From assembly GCF_025466085.1 (NCBI RefSeq), contig NZ_JANLOD010000021.1, forward strand, positions 124,001 to 188,000: a DNA stretch of 64,000 nucleotides. The letters run 5' to 3'. Below, piece after piece: positions 46,023 to 53,733 of the stretch. Position 1 is the stretch's first letter; every line of letters starts with the position of its first letter. The notes beneath the pieces were generated by a model, which saw nothing but the letters and a program-made list of their open reading frames with translations, was not told where the DNA came from and did no database searches. Source of the stretch: Pseudomonas sp. 14P_8.1_Bac3 (GTDB lineage: Bacteria > Pseudomonadota > Gammaproteobacteria > Pseudomonadales > Pseudomonadaceae). The translations under genes were made by a program, and so were the position numbers.

Positions 46023-46430
46023 ATGATTTCATCACGCAACTTGTTGGGGTTCCCCCAAACCCCTAACAGCCAAAAAAGAAAAATAAAACATGAGCCGACG
46101 ATAGAAACAAAAAAACACAGACAAATAAGTCTGCGCATGAGCCTCGCACAACGAGCGGAACTCCAGCGAAAAGCTGACTTAGCAGGGTTTTCTTTGAATG
46201 CTTATGTATTAGCAGCGACTCAGCACTCTCAAGTCGCGGGTGTTAATAACGAACAGATCAGAGAGCTTAAACAGCTCAATAGCTGGCTTAAGCGAATAAA
46301 CTCAAACCTGAATATGATTGCAAGGGTCTGCAACTATAAAAAAGACAGGGTTGACCTAGTGTTGGTTAACATTTGCTTGAGCAAGATCAAGGCACACGTT
46401 GAAAATTTCGCAAAGGAGTATAAACAGTGA
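46023..46430 (+). CDS. MobC-like mobilisation protein
   Basis: A 135-residue protein with a ribbon-helix-helix-like basic N-terminal half (HRQISLRMSLAQRAELQRKA and GFSLNAYVLAAT) and the MobC tail LNSWLKRINSNLNMIARVCN. In ColE1-type systems MobC helps the relaxase at the nick site. It overlaps the relaxase start by 4 bases (ATGA), the usual mobC-mobA coupling. Confidence 0.8.
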   Translation: MISSRNLLGFPQTPNSQKRKIKHEPTIETKKHRQISLRMSLAQRAELQRKADLAGFSLNAYVLAATQHSQVAGVNNEQIRELKQLNSWLKRINSNLNMIARVCNYKKDRVDLVLVNICLSKIKAHVENFAKEYKQ

Positions 46431-47672
46431 TCCACGGAATATCAAAGCACAGTGGCGCGAACGACAACAGTGCTGCCAGAGCCATTGACTACTTCTTAAG
46501 TGAAATTTTCTACGATGCAGAAATCAAGAGATGGACGAAGCGGGAGCCCGCCGCCGAGCTTGTTAGCGGTGACAGAGAGGCGATTGAGAAACTCTGTCTC
46601 GAATGCGGATTTAAAAAAAGATACACATCTGGCGTACTTTCTTTCTCAGAGCAAGAATCAAAATTTCTAAAAGACTCCCCTGAAAAATTAACCAGTTTAT
46701 TAAAAGACTGGGAAGATTTTGCGTTTGCCGGCGTTAAAAATGACTGCCGCGTTTCACTGATAGTAAAGCATGAGCACAAGGATCGACTGGGGCTGCACTA
46801 TATTATCCCGCGAACGAACATCGAAAGCGGGAAGTATTTCAACCCTTTCCCTCCGAATTACGATGGTAGACGCGGCAAAGGTGCGAACAGCGACTTTATA
46901 AAACACAATGATGCTTTTACGGATTTCATCTGTAAGAAATACGGACTACAAAACCCTCGCGCGCCAGATGTTGCACGCTCGATAAAAATCAGCCCGCACG
47001 ACCCCCCAAAAAGATGTTAAGCAAAAAATACACTTTCAATTAATCGAAGCGATAGGAGCTGGGCTCATTAGCAGTAGAAAGGAAATCATAAACACACTAG
47101 AAGCTAGTTGGTTTGAGATAACACGAGCCGGTTCCAACTACATATCACTCAAGCCCCCAGGCGCGCAAAAGTCCATGAGGTTAACCGGGGGAATATATGA
47201 AGATAGAAGGTCTTTTGAGCACTCTAGAAAAGCACTTGAACTCACAGGAGACAGTCGCGACTTTTAAAAAATCGCGAGAGACTACAATTCTATCTTACAA
47301 AAAAAAGAGCGCGCGAGGTTAAAAAAAAGACATCGCATTAAAGGAGCAGCAGCTTTGCGAACAGAGACATTTGAACAGCATTCTGAAAAAGAAATTAACG
47401 ATACAACAGAATTACTCAAGAATCTTCGGAGCAATCTGCCTCTGTTCGATACTATTTATGACAACACCATTGATTTTATAAAAAACAACCCCGACACCTT
47501 AAACATGAGTAGCTATGGAACGCGCGCGCCCATAGCTTCGAATATCAGCAAATTCACAAATACTCAACAAAAAGCAGTGCTTAGCGGCTTACTAAGCGAT
47601 AGCGAATATGAGAATGACCAGGACAAGCTTATGGAGCTGATCGAGAACTCTGCAAAACTTGTTGAGTTCTAA
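46427..47672 (+). pseudogene. MobA-type relaxase, one frameshift and one nonsense codon
   Basis: The first 197 residues carry the relaxase motif III-like KHEHKDRLGLHYIIPR and NPFPPNYDGRR. At the C6A5 run (47002-47012) the frame shifts by one base: the next frame continues IHFQLIEAIGAG and ends RDF at a TAA (47265-47267). The same frame then goes on as ARDYNSILQKKERARLKKRH and runs to 47672. Repairing both lesions gives one protein of about 414 residues. A programmed shift at the C-run is less likely, given the additional stop. Confidence 0.85.
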
Positions 47673-47884
47673 TAAAACTGCTTCTTTCATTGCTTACTTT
47701 CGAGAATCACTTAAAAGGGTATTCCTCAAGTGGCAGTCAATACTCCACTACCGCAACAGACTTAATACGCCTTCAACAAGCCATAAACGCAGAAAACCCT
47801 TCGAAGAGCCGAAAAACCGAATCTGAGGAAGAAGGAAAAAATTTGGCTTTGCTCTAAAAACAAAAATAAAAAACGAGGCTAAAA
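47673..47884. other. Gap after the relaxase, ambiguous small frames
   Basis: Two overlapping frames of about 60 residues exist on the plus strand (for example reading DLIRLQQAINAENPSKSRKT), neither with a good start. Not called as genes. Confidence 0.4.
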
Positions 47885-48161
47885 ATGATGGAACAAGTAT
47901 CTCTGACAGAACGCAAATCCTTGCTAAACAAGCTTCATCTGACTGCCCACCCTCTTTCAAATAAAACGCGTTGCCTCAGGTGCGGAGACGCCAGATTACA
48001 CTATCGAAGGCTATCCTGACGAATATGCAAGCCCCGCTGTGATTGCAGAGTTTATCCAAAAAATTGAGATTAATATAATCTGCACCGCCACAGCGCAAAC
48101 TCAAATCAAACTTGCGCAAATTACAGATTGTGAGCTCTTTGAAGTTTGCCACGATAATTAG
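47885..48161 (+). pseudogene. Small frameshifted island gene, unknown
   Basis: An ATG after CGAGGC starts MMEQVSLTERKSLLNKLHLT. From about 47960 the better coding frame is the next one, reading AETPDYTIEGYPDEYASPAV and AQITDCELFEVCHDN to a TAG at 48159. The join near the AAATAAAA run suggests a one-base lesion. Product unrecognised. Confidence 0.4.
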
Positions 48162-48444
48162 AAGCAGCAACACCAAGAGGCAAGCCTCTTGTCATCTCGC
48201 CCTCTTTGCCGGGCAGGGCTAGCGTGGCGGGGGAGAAAGAGCTTCCCCTACCAGGGGCCCAAGGCTGTTCCCCCCCCCCCGCTAGGCGTCCAGCACAAAG
48301 CGCCTACGGCGGCCGCAAGCGGCTCGAAACCCACCGCACGCGGCAGGGCCCTCGACTTTATGCTTGACCCCCAGCCGCCCCGTGGGGCTCCTTTTGCTCA
48401 CAAAACAGTTGTCCGAAATTTAGCAAAAATTCGAAACTTTGCTT
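48162..48444. other. G+C-rich block in the island
   Basis: Around 48200-48400 composition jumps to G+C rich within an A+T-rich element. It includes 11 Cs (48270-48280), ACGGCGGCCGCAAGCGG and CCGCCCCGTGGGGCTCC. A frame spans it but looks like low-complexity noise. It may be an origin or transfer region or a foreign scrap. Confidence 0.45.
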
Positions 48445-49392
48445 TTAAGCGTTACTTAGCCTCGTTAAATAGTTAACTAAATCATCATGATGCAACAAAT
48501 CAACTTTTAGTTTCGCGGCTGCTTGCTTTGCTGCTGGTGTGTACAAAGCATTTGAGATGACACACGCGTGTTGACAGTCGTAGAAGTCTTTGGCCGAATA
48601 CGCTTCCTGAACGGATTTATTACCTACCGTCGAGCTGTATAATTTACACTGAACTGCTATGCGAACAGATTCGCGTTCTGCAATTATATCGGCACCATGA
48701 TCGCCGGAGCCGGGAGTAACTGTAGCAGCCCAGCTTAGCTCTCTTATGAGTTGCGCAACATGGAATTCATATTCATGTCCAGACATCATCCGTTCATTGG
48801 TTTGCGGTATGCTAGGAGCGTCTACTTGAATTATTCCATCCAAGTAATTAATCCAATATTCGAGAACATAGGGATTGGAAATATTAGAGAACTCTACATA
48901 AATCGGCGATATCTCAAAATTACCAGCACCATGTTCTAAAGTGTTTAACGGAAAAATCACATTTTGTAAGAAGCTCCTCAGCTCTTTAATCCAACGTGCT
49001 GATATCTCTTCTCCATACTCACCCAAATAAACAAGCTGGCCTTTTTTTCTTCGAAGCACGGGAAGGTGCGGCGTAACGCTTTGAGTAACAACGCAATGCA
49101 TCAGCTGCAACTCCAATGACCTGATTCGTGCGTCGTACTGCCCTCGCAACGTAAAATACGCGTATTGCTCGGCAGGACTGCTTTCTCCATATTGCAGCAG
49201 CAACCCTTCAAGCTGTTGAACATTAGCGGTTCGATTCTTCAATATAAAAAATACATAGAACAAAACCCATAACAATAATATTAGGCAAACAAGACCTACA
49301 AAAATTTCTAAATGAGAAATAATAAAACTAAGGGCAGTGACGCCTACCATCAGCAGTATAAATGCGCTCAATAGCGCCGCGAGCGGACTCAT
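48445..49392 (-). CDS. Membrane-anchored Mrr-type restriction endonuclease
   Basis: A 315-residue protein. Two N-terminal membrane helices (LAALLSAFILLMVGVTALSF and LEIFVGLVCLILLLWVLFYV) are followed by a linker. A C-terminal Mrr-cat domain (about 205-315) has the PD-(D/E)xK-like core TPGSGDHGADIIAE with catalytic Asp and VRIAVQCKLY with Q-x-K. Starting at 49392 gives AGGAGG upstream. Mrr-type enzymes cut modified or foreign DNA; the membrane anchor is unusual and would place the nuclease at the cell envelope. It is the last gene before attR. Confidence 0.85.
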   Translation of the reverse strand: MSPLAALLSAFILLMVGVTALSFIISHLEIFVGLVCLILLLWVLFYVFFILKNRTANVQQLEGLLLQYGESSPAEQYAYFTLRGQYDARIRSLELQLMHCVVTQSVTPHLPVLRRKKGQLVYLGEYGEEISARWIKELRSFLQNVIFPLNTLEHGAGNFEISPIYVEFSNISNPYVLEYWINYLDGIIQVDAPSIPQTNERMMSGHEYEFHVAQLIRELSWAATVTPGSGDHGADIIAERESVRIAVQCKLYSSTVGNKSVQEAYSAKDFYDCQHACVISNALYTPAAKQAAAKLKVDLLHHDDLVNYLTRLSNA

Positions 49393-49621
49393 AAACGAAG
49401 GCCTCCTACCATTCCATGCCGGCAGATTGACATCCCGGAAGGCGGATGAGCAAGCGCCCCCCTTCAAAAGCGACTCATGCAAGATGAACGCTCAAGAACA
49501 GCTCGCCAAGGGCTCTCACCAACCCTGAGAACCTACCGCTCGTCGGATTCCATATTCGGTATACAGTTATGTGTATGTTTATACATATTTTTAATTATAA
49601 CTATATGATTTATAAGGCTGA

Positions 49622-49645
49622 TTCGATTCCCTTCACCCGCTCCAC
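49622..49645. repeat. attR: right boundary of the island
   Basis: Exact copy of the 24 bases at 42451-42474. Chromosomal sequence resumes after it with a rise in G+C. Confidence 0.9.
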
Positions 49646-49691
49646 TTCGAATTTTGCTCTCACGTTGTTTTGACGGGGGATGCAGGTAAGC

Positions 49692-49720
49692 AAAAACCGG
49701 CCTTGATGGCCGGTTTTTTT
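49692..49720 (+). terminator. Terminator, originally downstream of tRNA-Gly
   Basis: AAAACCGGCC and GGCCGGTTTT form a stem followed by T7. It lies 47 bases after attR, where the tRNA transcript would have ended before the island inserted. Confidence 0.85.
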
Positions 49721-49929
49721 GTGGGCGATTTCGGGGCGTCAGATTTGTTGCCGGGGACGTGGAGAACCGGTATATGCCACGCTACCGACCCACAGGCTCG
49801 GCGTTTGAGGATTGAGTGATCGGTGCGGGCGAATACCCGAGGCTTTATTCCTGCCACTGGTCGGCCGTCCAGCACACTCTCTCATTCCTGCCTTCCAATA
49901 AGTACATCCCCCGCACGGAAGGCTTAAGC

Positions 49930-50238
49930 ATGAACACCAAAATAGCTGCCCTGACGCTTGCTGGTCTGGTTTCCTACTCCTCGGTCTGCGCGCTCGCAGC
50001 TGACCCGGCGACAGATATGGCCGCTCCACCTGCCGCGCTTCCCGGCCTGAACCAGGGACAGGGGTCAGAATCAAAGCAGGAAAAGGCCAGTAAAAAAGGC
50101 GAGGAATCTTCCGGTGCGAATGCCGGATCCGATTCGAAAACGCTGCAGAAAGACTCGGGCGCTTCGCACAAGGCGGACGAGTATCAGAAAAAACAACGTG
50201 AAACGCATCCTGGGGGCGTGAAGAAGCCGGCTTCGTGA
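49930..50238 (+). CDS. Small secreted Ser/Lys-rich protein
   Basis: A 102-residue protein with signal peptide (1-23, ending ALA) and a hydrophilic low-complexity body with many Ser, Lys, Gly and Glu (SKQEKASKKGEESSGANAGS). No family recognised. The start at 49930 follows ACGGAAGGCTTAAGC. Periplasmic or secreted, perhaps stress related. Confidence 0.6.
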   Translation: MNTKIAALTLAGLVSYSSVCALAADPATDMAAPPAALPGLNQGQGSESKQEKASKKGEESSGANAGSDSKTLQKDSGASHKADEYQKKQRETHPGGVKKPAS

Positions 50239-50643
50239 GTATCGTTCAGCACCGTCATGCGAAGCTCCGCTCACAGGTCATCAGTACAAAACACGCATCG
50301 TGTTCGCGGTTCGGGAAAGAGCTTTGCATGATCGGTCTTGATGTCCGGGTTTTTGCGCCTGGGATTGGCATCCGAGCCTCTGAAATTAGCGTTTTTTTCA
50401 TCATAAAGTCGGTGTTTTGTTAACGTTTTTCTTGCCCGAATACAAGATCGCCAGTCGTATACAGAAACCCCCTGCAATACAGAAAAACGGCATCTCTAGC
50501 TAACTCTCCCAGCCCCGATTCTACGTCCGCCTAAACTCGCTTAATGCCCCTGGCATCTGCCAAAGAGGGCACAGTGGTTATAGTGTTGATCAAAAAAATT
50601 CAGTAGGTATAGTAACCACCTAAGCACACCACACGGAGGTGAT
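50239..50643. other. Intergenic region before hicA
   Basis: About 405 bases. Apart from the hicAB promoter at its end, I see no gene or structured RNA; a T7 tract near 50392 has no good stem. Confidence 0.5.
50586..50613 (+). promoter_or_regulatory. hicAB promoter
   Basis: TTGATC (50586-50591), 16 bases, TATAGT (50608-50613) is a near-consensus sigma-70 promoter. GGTTATAGT at 50576 and GGTATAGT at 50606 are near repeats that could be operator half-sites for HicB. Confidence 0.55.
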
Positions 50644-50823
50644 GTGAATAGCCGATTTTTGATAAGCCAAATTGTTGCCGATGGGTGGTTCCTGGTTCGG
50701 ATCAGGGGCAGCCATCATCACTTTAAACACCCGACCAAGCCGGGATTAGTCACAGTTCCTCACCCAAAGAAGGATCTGCTCAAAAAAACGGCCATGAGTA
50801 TTTTGCAACAGGCGCTGCTCTAA
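50644..50823 (+). CDS. hicA: HicA toxin (mRNA interferase)
   Basis: A 59-residue type II toxin that degrades mRNA. It starts with GTG, preceded by GGAGG at the right spacing, and reads NSRFLISQIVADGWFLVRIR then GSHHHFKHPTKPGLVTVPHP. The catalytic His of GSHHHF and the dsRBD-like fold are the HicA hallmarks. hicB follows after 36 bases, with its antitoxin. Confidence 0.92.
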   Translation: MNSRFLISQIVADGWFLVRIRGSHHHFKHPTKPGLVTVPHPKKDLLKKTAMSILQQALL

Positions 50824-50859
50824 CGCGCTCAGCGCGCGGCGTCTCAGGAGGACAATGAC

Positions 50860-51270
50860 ATGCTTTACCCTATTGCGATTTCAATGGGCAATGACGAACA
50901 CGCTTGGGGCGTGGAAGTGCCGGATATTCCGGGATGCTACTCAGCGGGTGAAGATCTGGATGATGCGATGGCCATGGCTCGGGAAGCGATTGAGGGTCAT
51001 TTCGAAATTCTTGCCGAAGACGGCTCACCGATTCCACCTGCCAACAAAGTCACCCTGCATGCGGCCAATTCGAAGTACGCAGGCTGTACGTGGGCGGTGG
51101 TTGACATCGATGTCACCAAGTACCTGGGCAAAGCCCAAAAGCTGAACATCACCCTGCCGGGCTACCTGCTCAACCGCATCGACGAATATGTACTGCATCA
51201 TCCGGAGGAAAAAAGCCGTTCAGGCTTTCTGGCTTCGGCGGCACTCAAGGTGTTGCAGCAGCACCGATGA
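50860..51270 (+). CDS. hicB: HicB antitoxin
   Basis: A 136-residue antitoxin. N-terminal HicB domain (AWGVEVPDIPGCYSAGEDLD and AREAIEGHFEIL) and C-terminal ribbon-helix-helix-type DNA-binding segment (KLNITLPGYLLNRIDEYV). It should neutralise HicA and repress its own promoter. Confidence 0.92.
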   Translation: MLYPIAISMGNDEHAWGVEVPDIPGCYSAGEDLDDAMAMAREAIEGHFEILAEDGSPIPPANKVTLHAANSKYAGCTWAVVDIDVTKYLGKAQKLNITLPGYLLNRIDEYVLHHPEEKSRSGFLASAALKVLQQHR

Positions 51271-51286
51271 CTTGTTGCGAAGACGC

Positions 51287-51316
51287 GAAAACCGGCCCAA
51301 ATGGTCGGTTTTTTTT
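51287..51316 (+). terminator. Terminator of hicAB
   Basis: ACCGGCC-CAAAT-GGTCGGT stem (one G-U pair) followed by T8. Confidence 0.85.
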
Positions 51317-51429
51317 GCGGGCCGGATTAGTGAAATGCTGATTCTTTTACCCATACACCGTGCACGCAAGTGGCCGGTTGATCAGAAAAAGCAAGGTCCT
51401 ACACGACTCTGGGAATTGTCCGTACACTT

Positions 51430-51701
51430 GCGCATTGCCGTGTTTTTGTCTCGAAGCCTATAGTCCGTTCACGCCCAAATGGCGTATCGGGTTTGGCGAC
51501 TCGAAGACTGGTACAGAAGCCTCCGAGAATTTCTCGGAGCGCTTTTGAACGCAACTGGCTTCCTTTTTTGGTGGCTGTGCGTGGGAGACCTTAGGGTCTG
51601 CCGGTTTTGCCGTGTCCCGGTTCGCCAACCCGCGTACAGCTACCACCCTATTGTTTGGCGACGATTGAGTGGTGGATCTTCTTCCTACATGGTGATCACT
51701 C
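51430..51701 (+). promoter_or_regulatory. Long structured leader of the DUF3077 gene
   Basis: A region with CTCCGAGAA-T-TTCTCGGAG (51521-51539), AGACC-TTAG-GGTCT (51586-51599) and GGTTCGCCAACCCGCGTACA. I recall similar leaders ahead of DUF3077 genes in other Pseudomonas, which suggests a repeated regulatory element. The open frame across it is not taken as a gene. Confidence 0.5.
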
Positions 51702-51968
51702 ATGAATGACTACTTGGCTTTAACCAGCAACGCCGACGACCTCCCCACGTTCTACGTCAACACCACCCAGCCACTGCATTCCCTCCTCAGCTCCGCCCGC
51801 TACAGAATCGCCGCCGTCACCCAAGTTCTGGAAAACATCGCCATGCGCGGCGAAATCACCAGCGACGCGGTGATTCTCAGCGACTTCGCCTTGCTCTGCG
51901 CCATTCCGCTGCGCGATGGCTGTGACGTGCTGGATGTGATTGCGCGACGTATGGACGCGGAAAAGTAG
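51702..51968 (+). CDS. DUF3077 domain protein
   Basis: An 88-residue DUF3077 protein, small and mostly helical (VTQVLENIAMRGEITSDAVI, DFALLCAIPLRDGCDVLDVI). The family is common in Pseudomonas and has no known function. The long structured leader ahead of it suggests post-transcriptional control. Confidence 0.8.
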   Translation: MNDYLALTSNADDLPTFYVNTTQPLHSLLSSARYRIAAVTQVLENIAMRGEITSDAVILSDFALLCAIPLRDGCDVLDVIARRMDAEK

Positions 51969-51979
51969 TGCAATAACAG

Positions 51980-52003
51980 GGGCGCCTTTCAAGGCGCCCT
52001 TTG
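51980..52003 (+). terminator. Terminator of the DUF3077 gene
   Basis: GGGCGCCTT-TC-AAGGCGCCC followed by TTTGTG. Confidence 0.8.
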
Positions 52004-52129
52004 TGTGTTCTCACCCCACGTATATTTTTCGTATAGAGCCCCGCACCTCAGTAAAGAAGCCGTAGCGCCGCACCAAACCCGTCAAAAAACACCCTACCCT
52101 GCGCTCTCACCTTTCACGCAGAGATCAGC

Positions 52130-52234
52130 ATGGACAATTCAGAGTTGGGGATCATGATCATTTCAATGATCGGGTTATTCGGCTTTGCTTCGTTTCTTTT
52201 CGACTACCTGAGTGCCAAGCGCAGGGACCGATGA
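52130..52234 (+). CDS. Tiny membrane protein of 34 residues
   Basis: Reads MDNSELGIMIISMIGLFGFA then SFLFDYLSAKRRDR: one hydrophobic helix with a positively charged C-terminus. GAGATC lies 6 bases before the ATG, and a terminator overlaps its stop. Short but with plausible signals at both ends. Function unknown. Confidence 0.55.
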   Translation: MDNSELGIMIISMIGLFGFASFLFDYLSAKRRDR

Positions 52235-52261
52235 CGTTCAGCGTCATCCGTCCCTTTTTTT
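52225..52261 (+). terminator. Terminator after the tiny membrane ORF
   Basis: GATGACG-TTCAG-CGTCATC followed by CGTCCC and a T-tract. It lies between the tiny ORF and the convergent tam gene. Confidence 0.75.
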
Positions 52262-52264
52262 GCG

Positions 52265-53035
52265 CTAGCGGGTCACGACGATGAACAACCGCGGGAACGG
52301 CAGCAGTACCGAACCGTCGCTCAGCGCCGGATACGCTTGCTCGATCGCGGCGTGGTATTGACTGAGGTACTGCGCTTTTTCCGCGTCGTCCAGCGGTTCG
52401 AGAAACGGCCGCAAACCGCTGCCCTTGAACCACTCGACCACGCCCGACGCACCGCCCGCCAGCGGATGATGGTAGGTGGTGCGCCACACATCGACTCGCG
52501 CGCAGTGGGGGCGCAGCATCGAGTAGTAATCGCTGGCGCTGGCCATTTCCGTGCGTTGCCCGGCGGCGCCCGCCAACTTGCTGGCCCACGGGCCATTCGC
52601 CGCGACTTGGCGCATCAGGCGATGGGACGGCTCGTTGAGGTTGTCGGGCATTTGAATGGCCAGGCTGCCGCCCTGGGTCAGGCGCGCGGCGAGCGATGGC
52701 AGCAAGGCCGCGTGATCGGGCAGCCACTGCAGCACTGCGTTGGCGAAGATGACGTCGAACGGGCCGCTGTCGTTCCAGGTGCCGATATCCACAGTGTCGA
52801 ACTGCACGTTCGGCAAGCGCTTGCGGGCGGCGTCGATCATGTCGGTGGAACTGTCGACGCCCCGCACCGTGGCGCGGGTGAAGCGCTCCACCAGCAGCTC
52901 GGTCGAATTGCCGGGGCCGCAACCGATGTCGATGGCCAAGCGCGCCTCCACAGGCAGAATCGCCGCGAGCAGATCCCGCGCCGGGCGTGTGCGTTCATCT
53001 TCAAAAGCGACGTATTGCTTGGCGGACCAACTCAT
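52265..53035 (-). CDS. tam: Trans-aconitate 2-methyltransferase
   Basis: A SAM-dependent methyltransferase that detoxifies trans-aconitate. 256 residues with SAM-binding AIDIGCGPGNSTELL and the Tam-type start MSWSAKQYVAFEDERTRPAR. Further family parts are VIFANAVLQWLPDH and MPDNLNEPSHRLMR. The ATG at 53035 is preceded by AGGAGAACGCA. Single-gene unit. Confidence 0.92.
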   Translation of the reverse strand: MSWSAKQYVAFEDERTRPARDLLAAILPVEARLAIDIGCGPGNSTELLVERFTRATVRGVDSSTDMIDAARKRLPNVQFDTVDIGTWNDSGPFDVIFANAVLQWLPDHAALLPSLAARLTQGGSLAIQMPDNLNEPSHRLMRQVAANGPWASKLAGAAGQRTEMASASDYYSMLRPHCARVDVWRTTYHHPLAGGASGVVEWFKGSGLRPFLEPLDDAEKAQYLSQYHAAIEQAYPALSDGSVLLPFPRLFIVVTR

Positions 53036-53154
53036 TGCGTTCTCCTGTCGGTGCGTTGTCGTGGGCGAGGCGGACAACCGGTTCGCTACGATACCCCGAC
53101 TGCCCGCCCTGCTCTATTCCACCTTTGGAGAGAAACATCAACGGACGCCAGCCC

Positions 53155-53180
53155 CTGTAGGAGCGAGCTTGCTCCTACAG
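53155..53180. repeat. Short perfect REP-like palindrome
   Basis: CTGTAGGAGC-GAGCTT-GCTCCTACAG in the gap between tam and the iron-permease-like gene. Confidence 0.6.
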
Positions 53181-53265
53181 TCAGGGTCTATTAAGAAGGT
53201 AAGCAGAATTTTCATCCTGCCCGCGCTGTCACACGTTCAAGCGCATCCCAATAAGGAACACGGCA

Positions 53266-53676
53266 ATGAAATTCGCAAAAATCTCGCAGAAACTCGCCTT
53301 GTGGGCCGGCAGTCCCAAGACGTTTATGGGGGCGTTGATTCTCATTGGTCTGTGGGGGTTGAGCGGGCCGTTTTTTGATTACAACGACACGTGGCAACTG
53401 ATCATTAACACCTCGACCACCATCATCACCTTCTTGATGGTGTTCCTGATCCAGAACACGCAAAACCGTGACACCGACATCCTGCACCTGAAAATCGATG
53501 AGTTGCTTCGGGTGAACAAGGAAGCGCAGAACGCGATGCTGGGGCTGGAATTACTCGACCTCAAGCAATTGGAAGCCTTGCGTAAGCACTACCGTGCCAT
53601 GGGCGAAAGCGAGGTGCATGGGCTGGTGGGGCTGGCGACCCAGAGCAAGCACAAACAGGATCTGAACGACTGTTGA
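53266..53676 (+). CDS. Low-affinity iron permease-family protein
   Basis: A 136-residue membrane protein of PF04120 (named from a yeast Fet4-like region). Two helices (FMGALILIGLWGLSGPFFDY and TSTTIITFLMVFLIQNTQNR, the QNxxNRD motif being characteristic) are followed by a soluble helical tail. A role in iron uptake is not established for bacterial members. Confidence 0.85.
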   Translation: MKFAKISQKLALWAGSPKTFMGALILIGLWGLSGPFFDYNDTWQLIINTSTTIITFLMVFLIQNTQNRDTDILHLKIDELLRVNKEAQNAMLGLELLDLKQLEALRKHYRAMGESEVHGLVGLATQSKHKQDLNDC

Positions 53677-53684
53677 GTAGAAAC

Positions 53685-53724
53685 AAAAAACGGCGCGTGA
53701 TGTGAGTCACGCGCCGTTTATTTT
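53685..53724. terminator. Bidirectional terminator
   Basis: AAACGGCGCGTGA-TGTGAG-TCACGCGCCGTTT with A and T tracts outside, between the convergent iron-permease-like and DUF4142 genes. Confidence 0.9.
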
Positions 53725-53733
53725 GAACACCGT

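Larger units (their letters stand above)
42451..49645. mobile_element. Decayed mobilisable genomic island in tRNA-Gly(CCC)
   Basis: About 7.2 kb between identical 24-bp repeats at tRNA-Gly. It is visibly poorer in G+C than its surroundings, has an integrase fragment at the left end, mobilisation genes in the middle, and cargo on the minus strand. With a truncated integrase and broken relaxase it should no longer excise or transfer on its own. It resembles an integrative mobilisable element. Confidence 0.85.

Noticed and set aside
47000..47020. Programmed frameshift in the relaxase
   Set aside because: The C-run could allow slippage, but the separate in-frame TAA and the truncated integrase favour decay.
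48189..48476. Plus-strand open frame of 95 codons in the G+C-rich patch
   Set aside because: Low-complexity Pro/Arg-rich product, crosses the 11-C run, has no RBS, and overlaps the nuclease gene end.
51479..51709. Open frame of 76 codons upstream of DUF3077
   Set aside because: It spans the structured leader with hairpins and lacks an RBS; the conserved structure explains it better.
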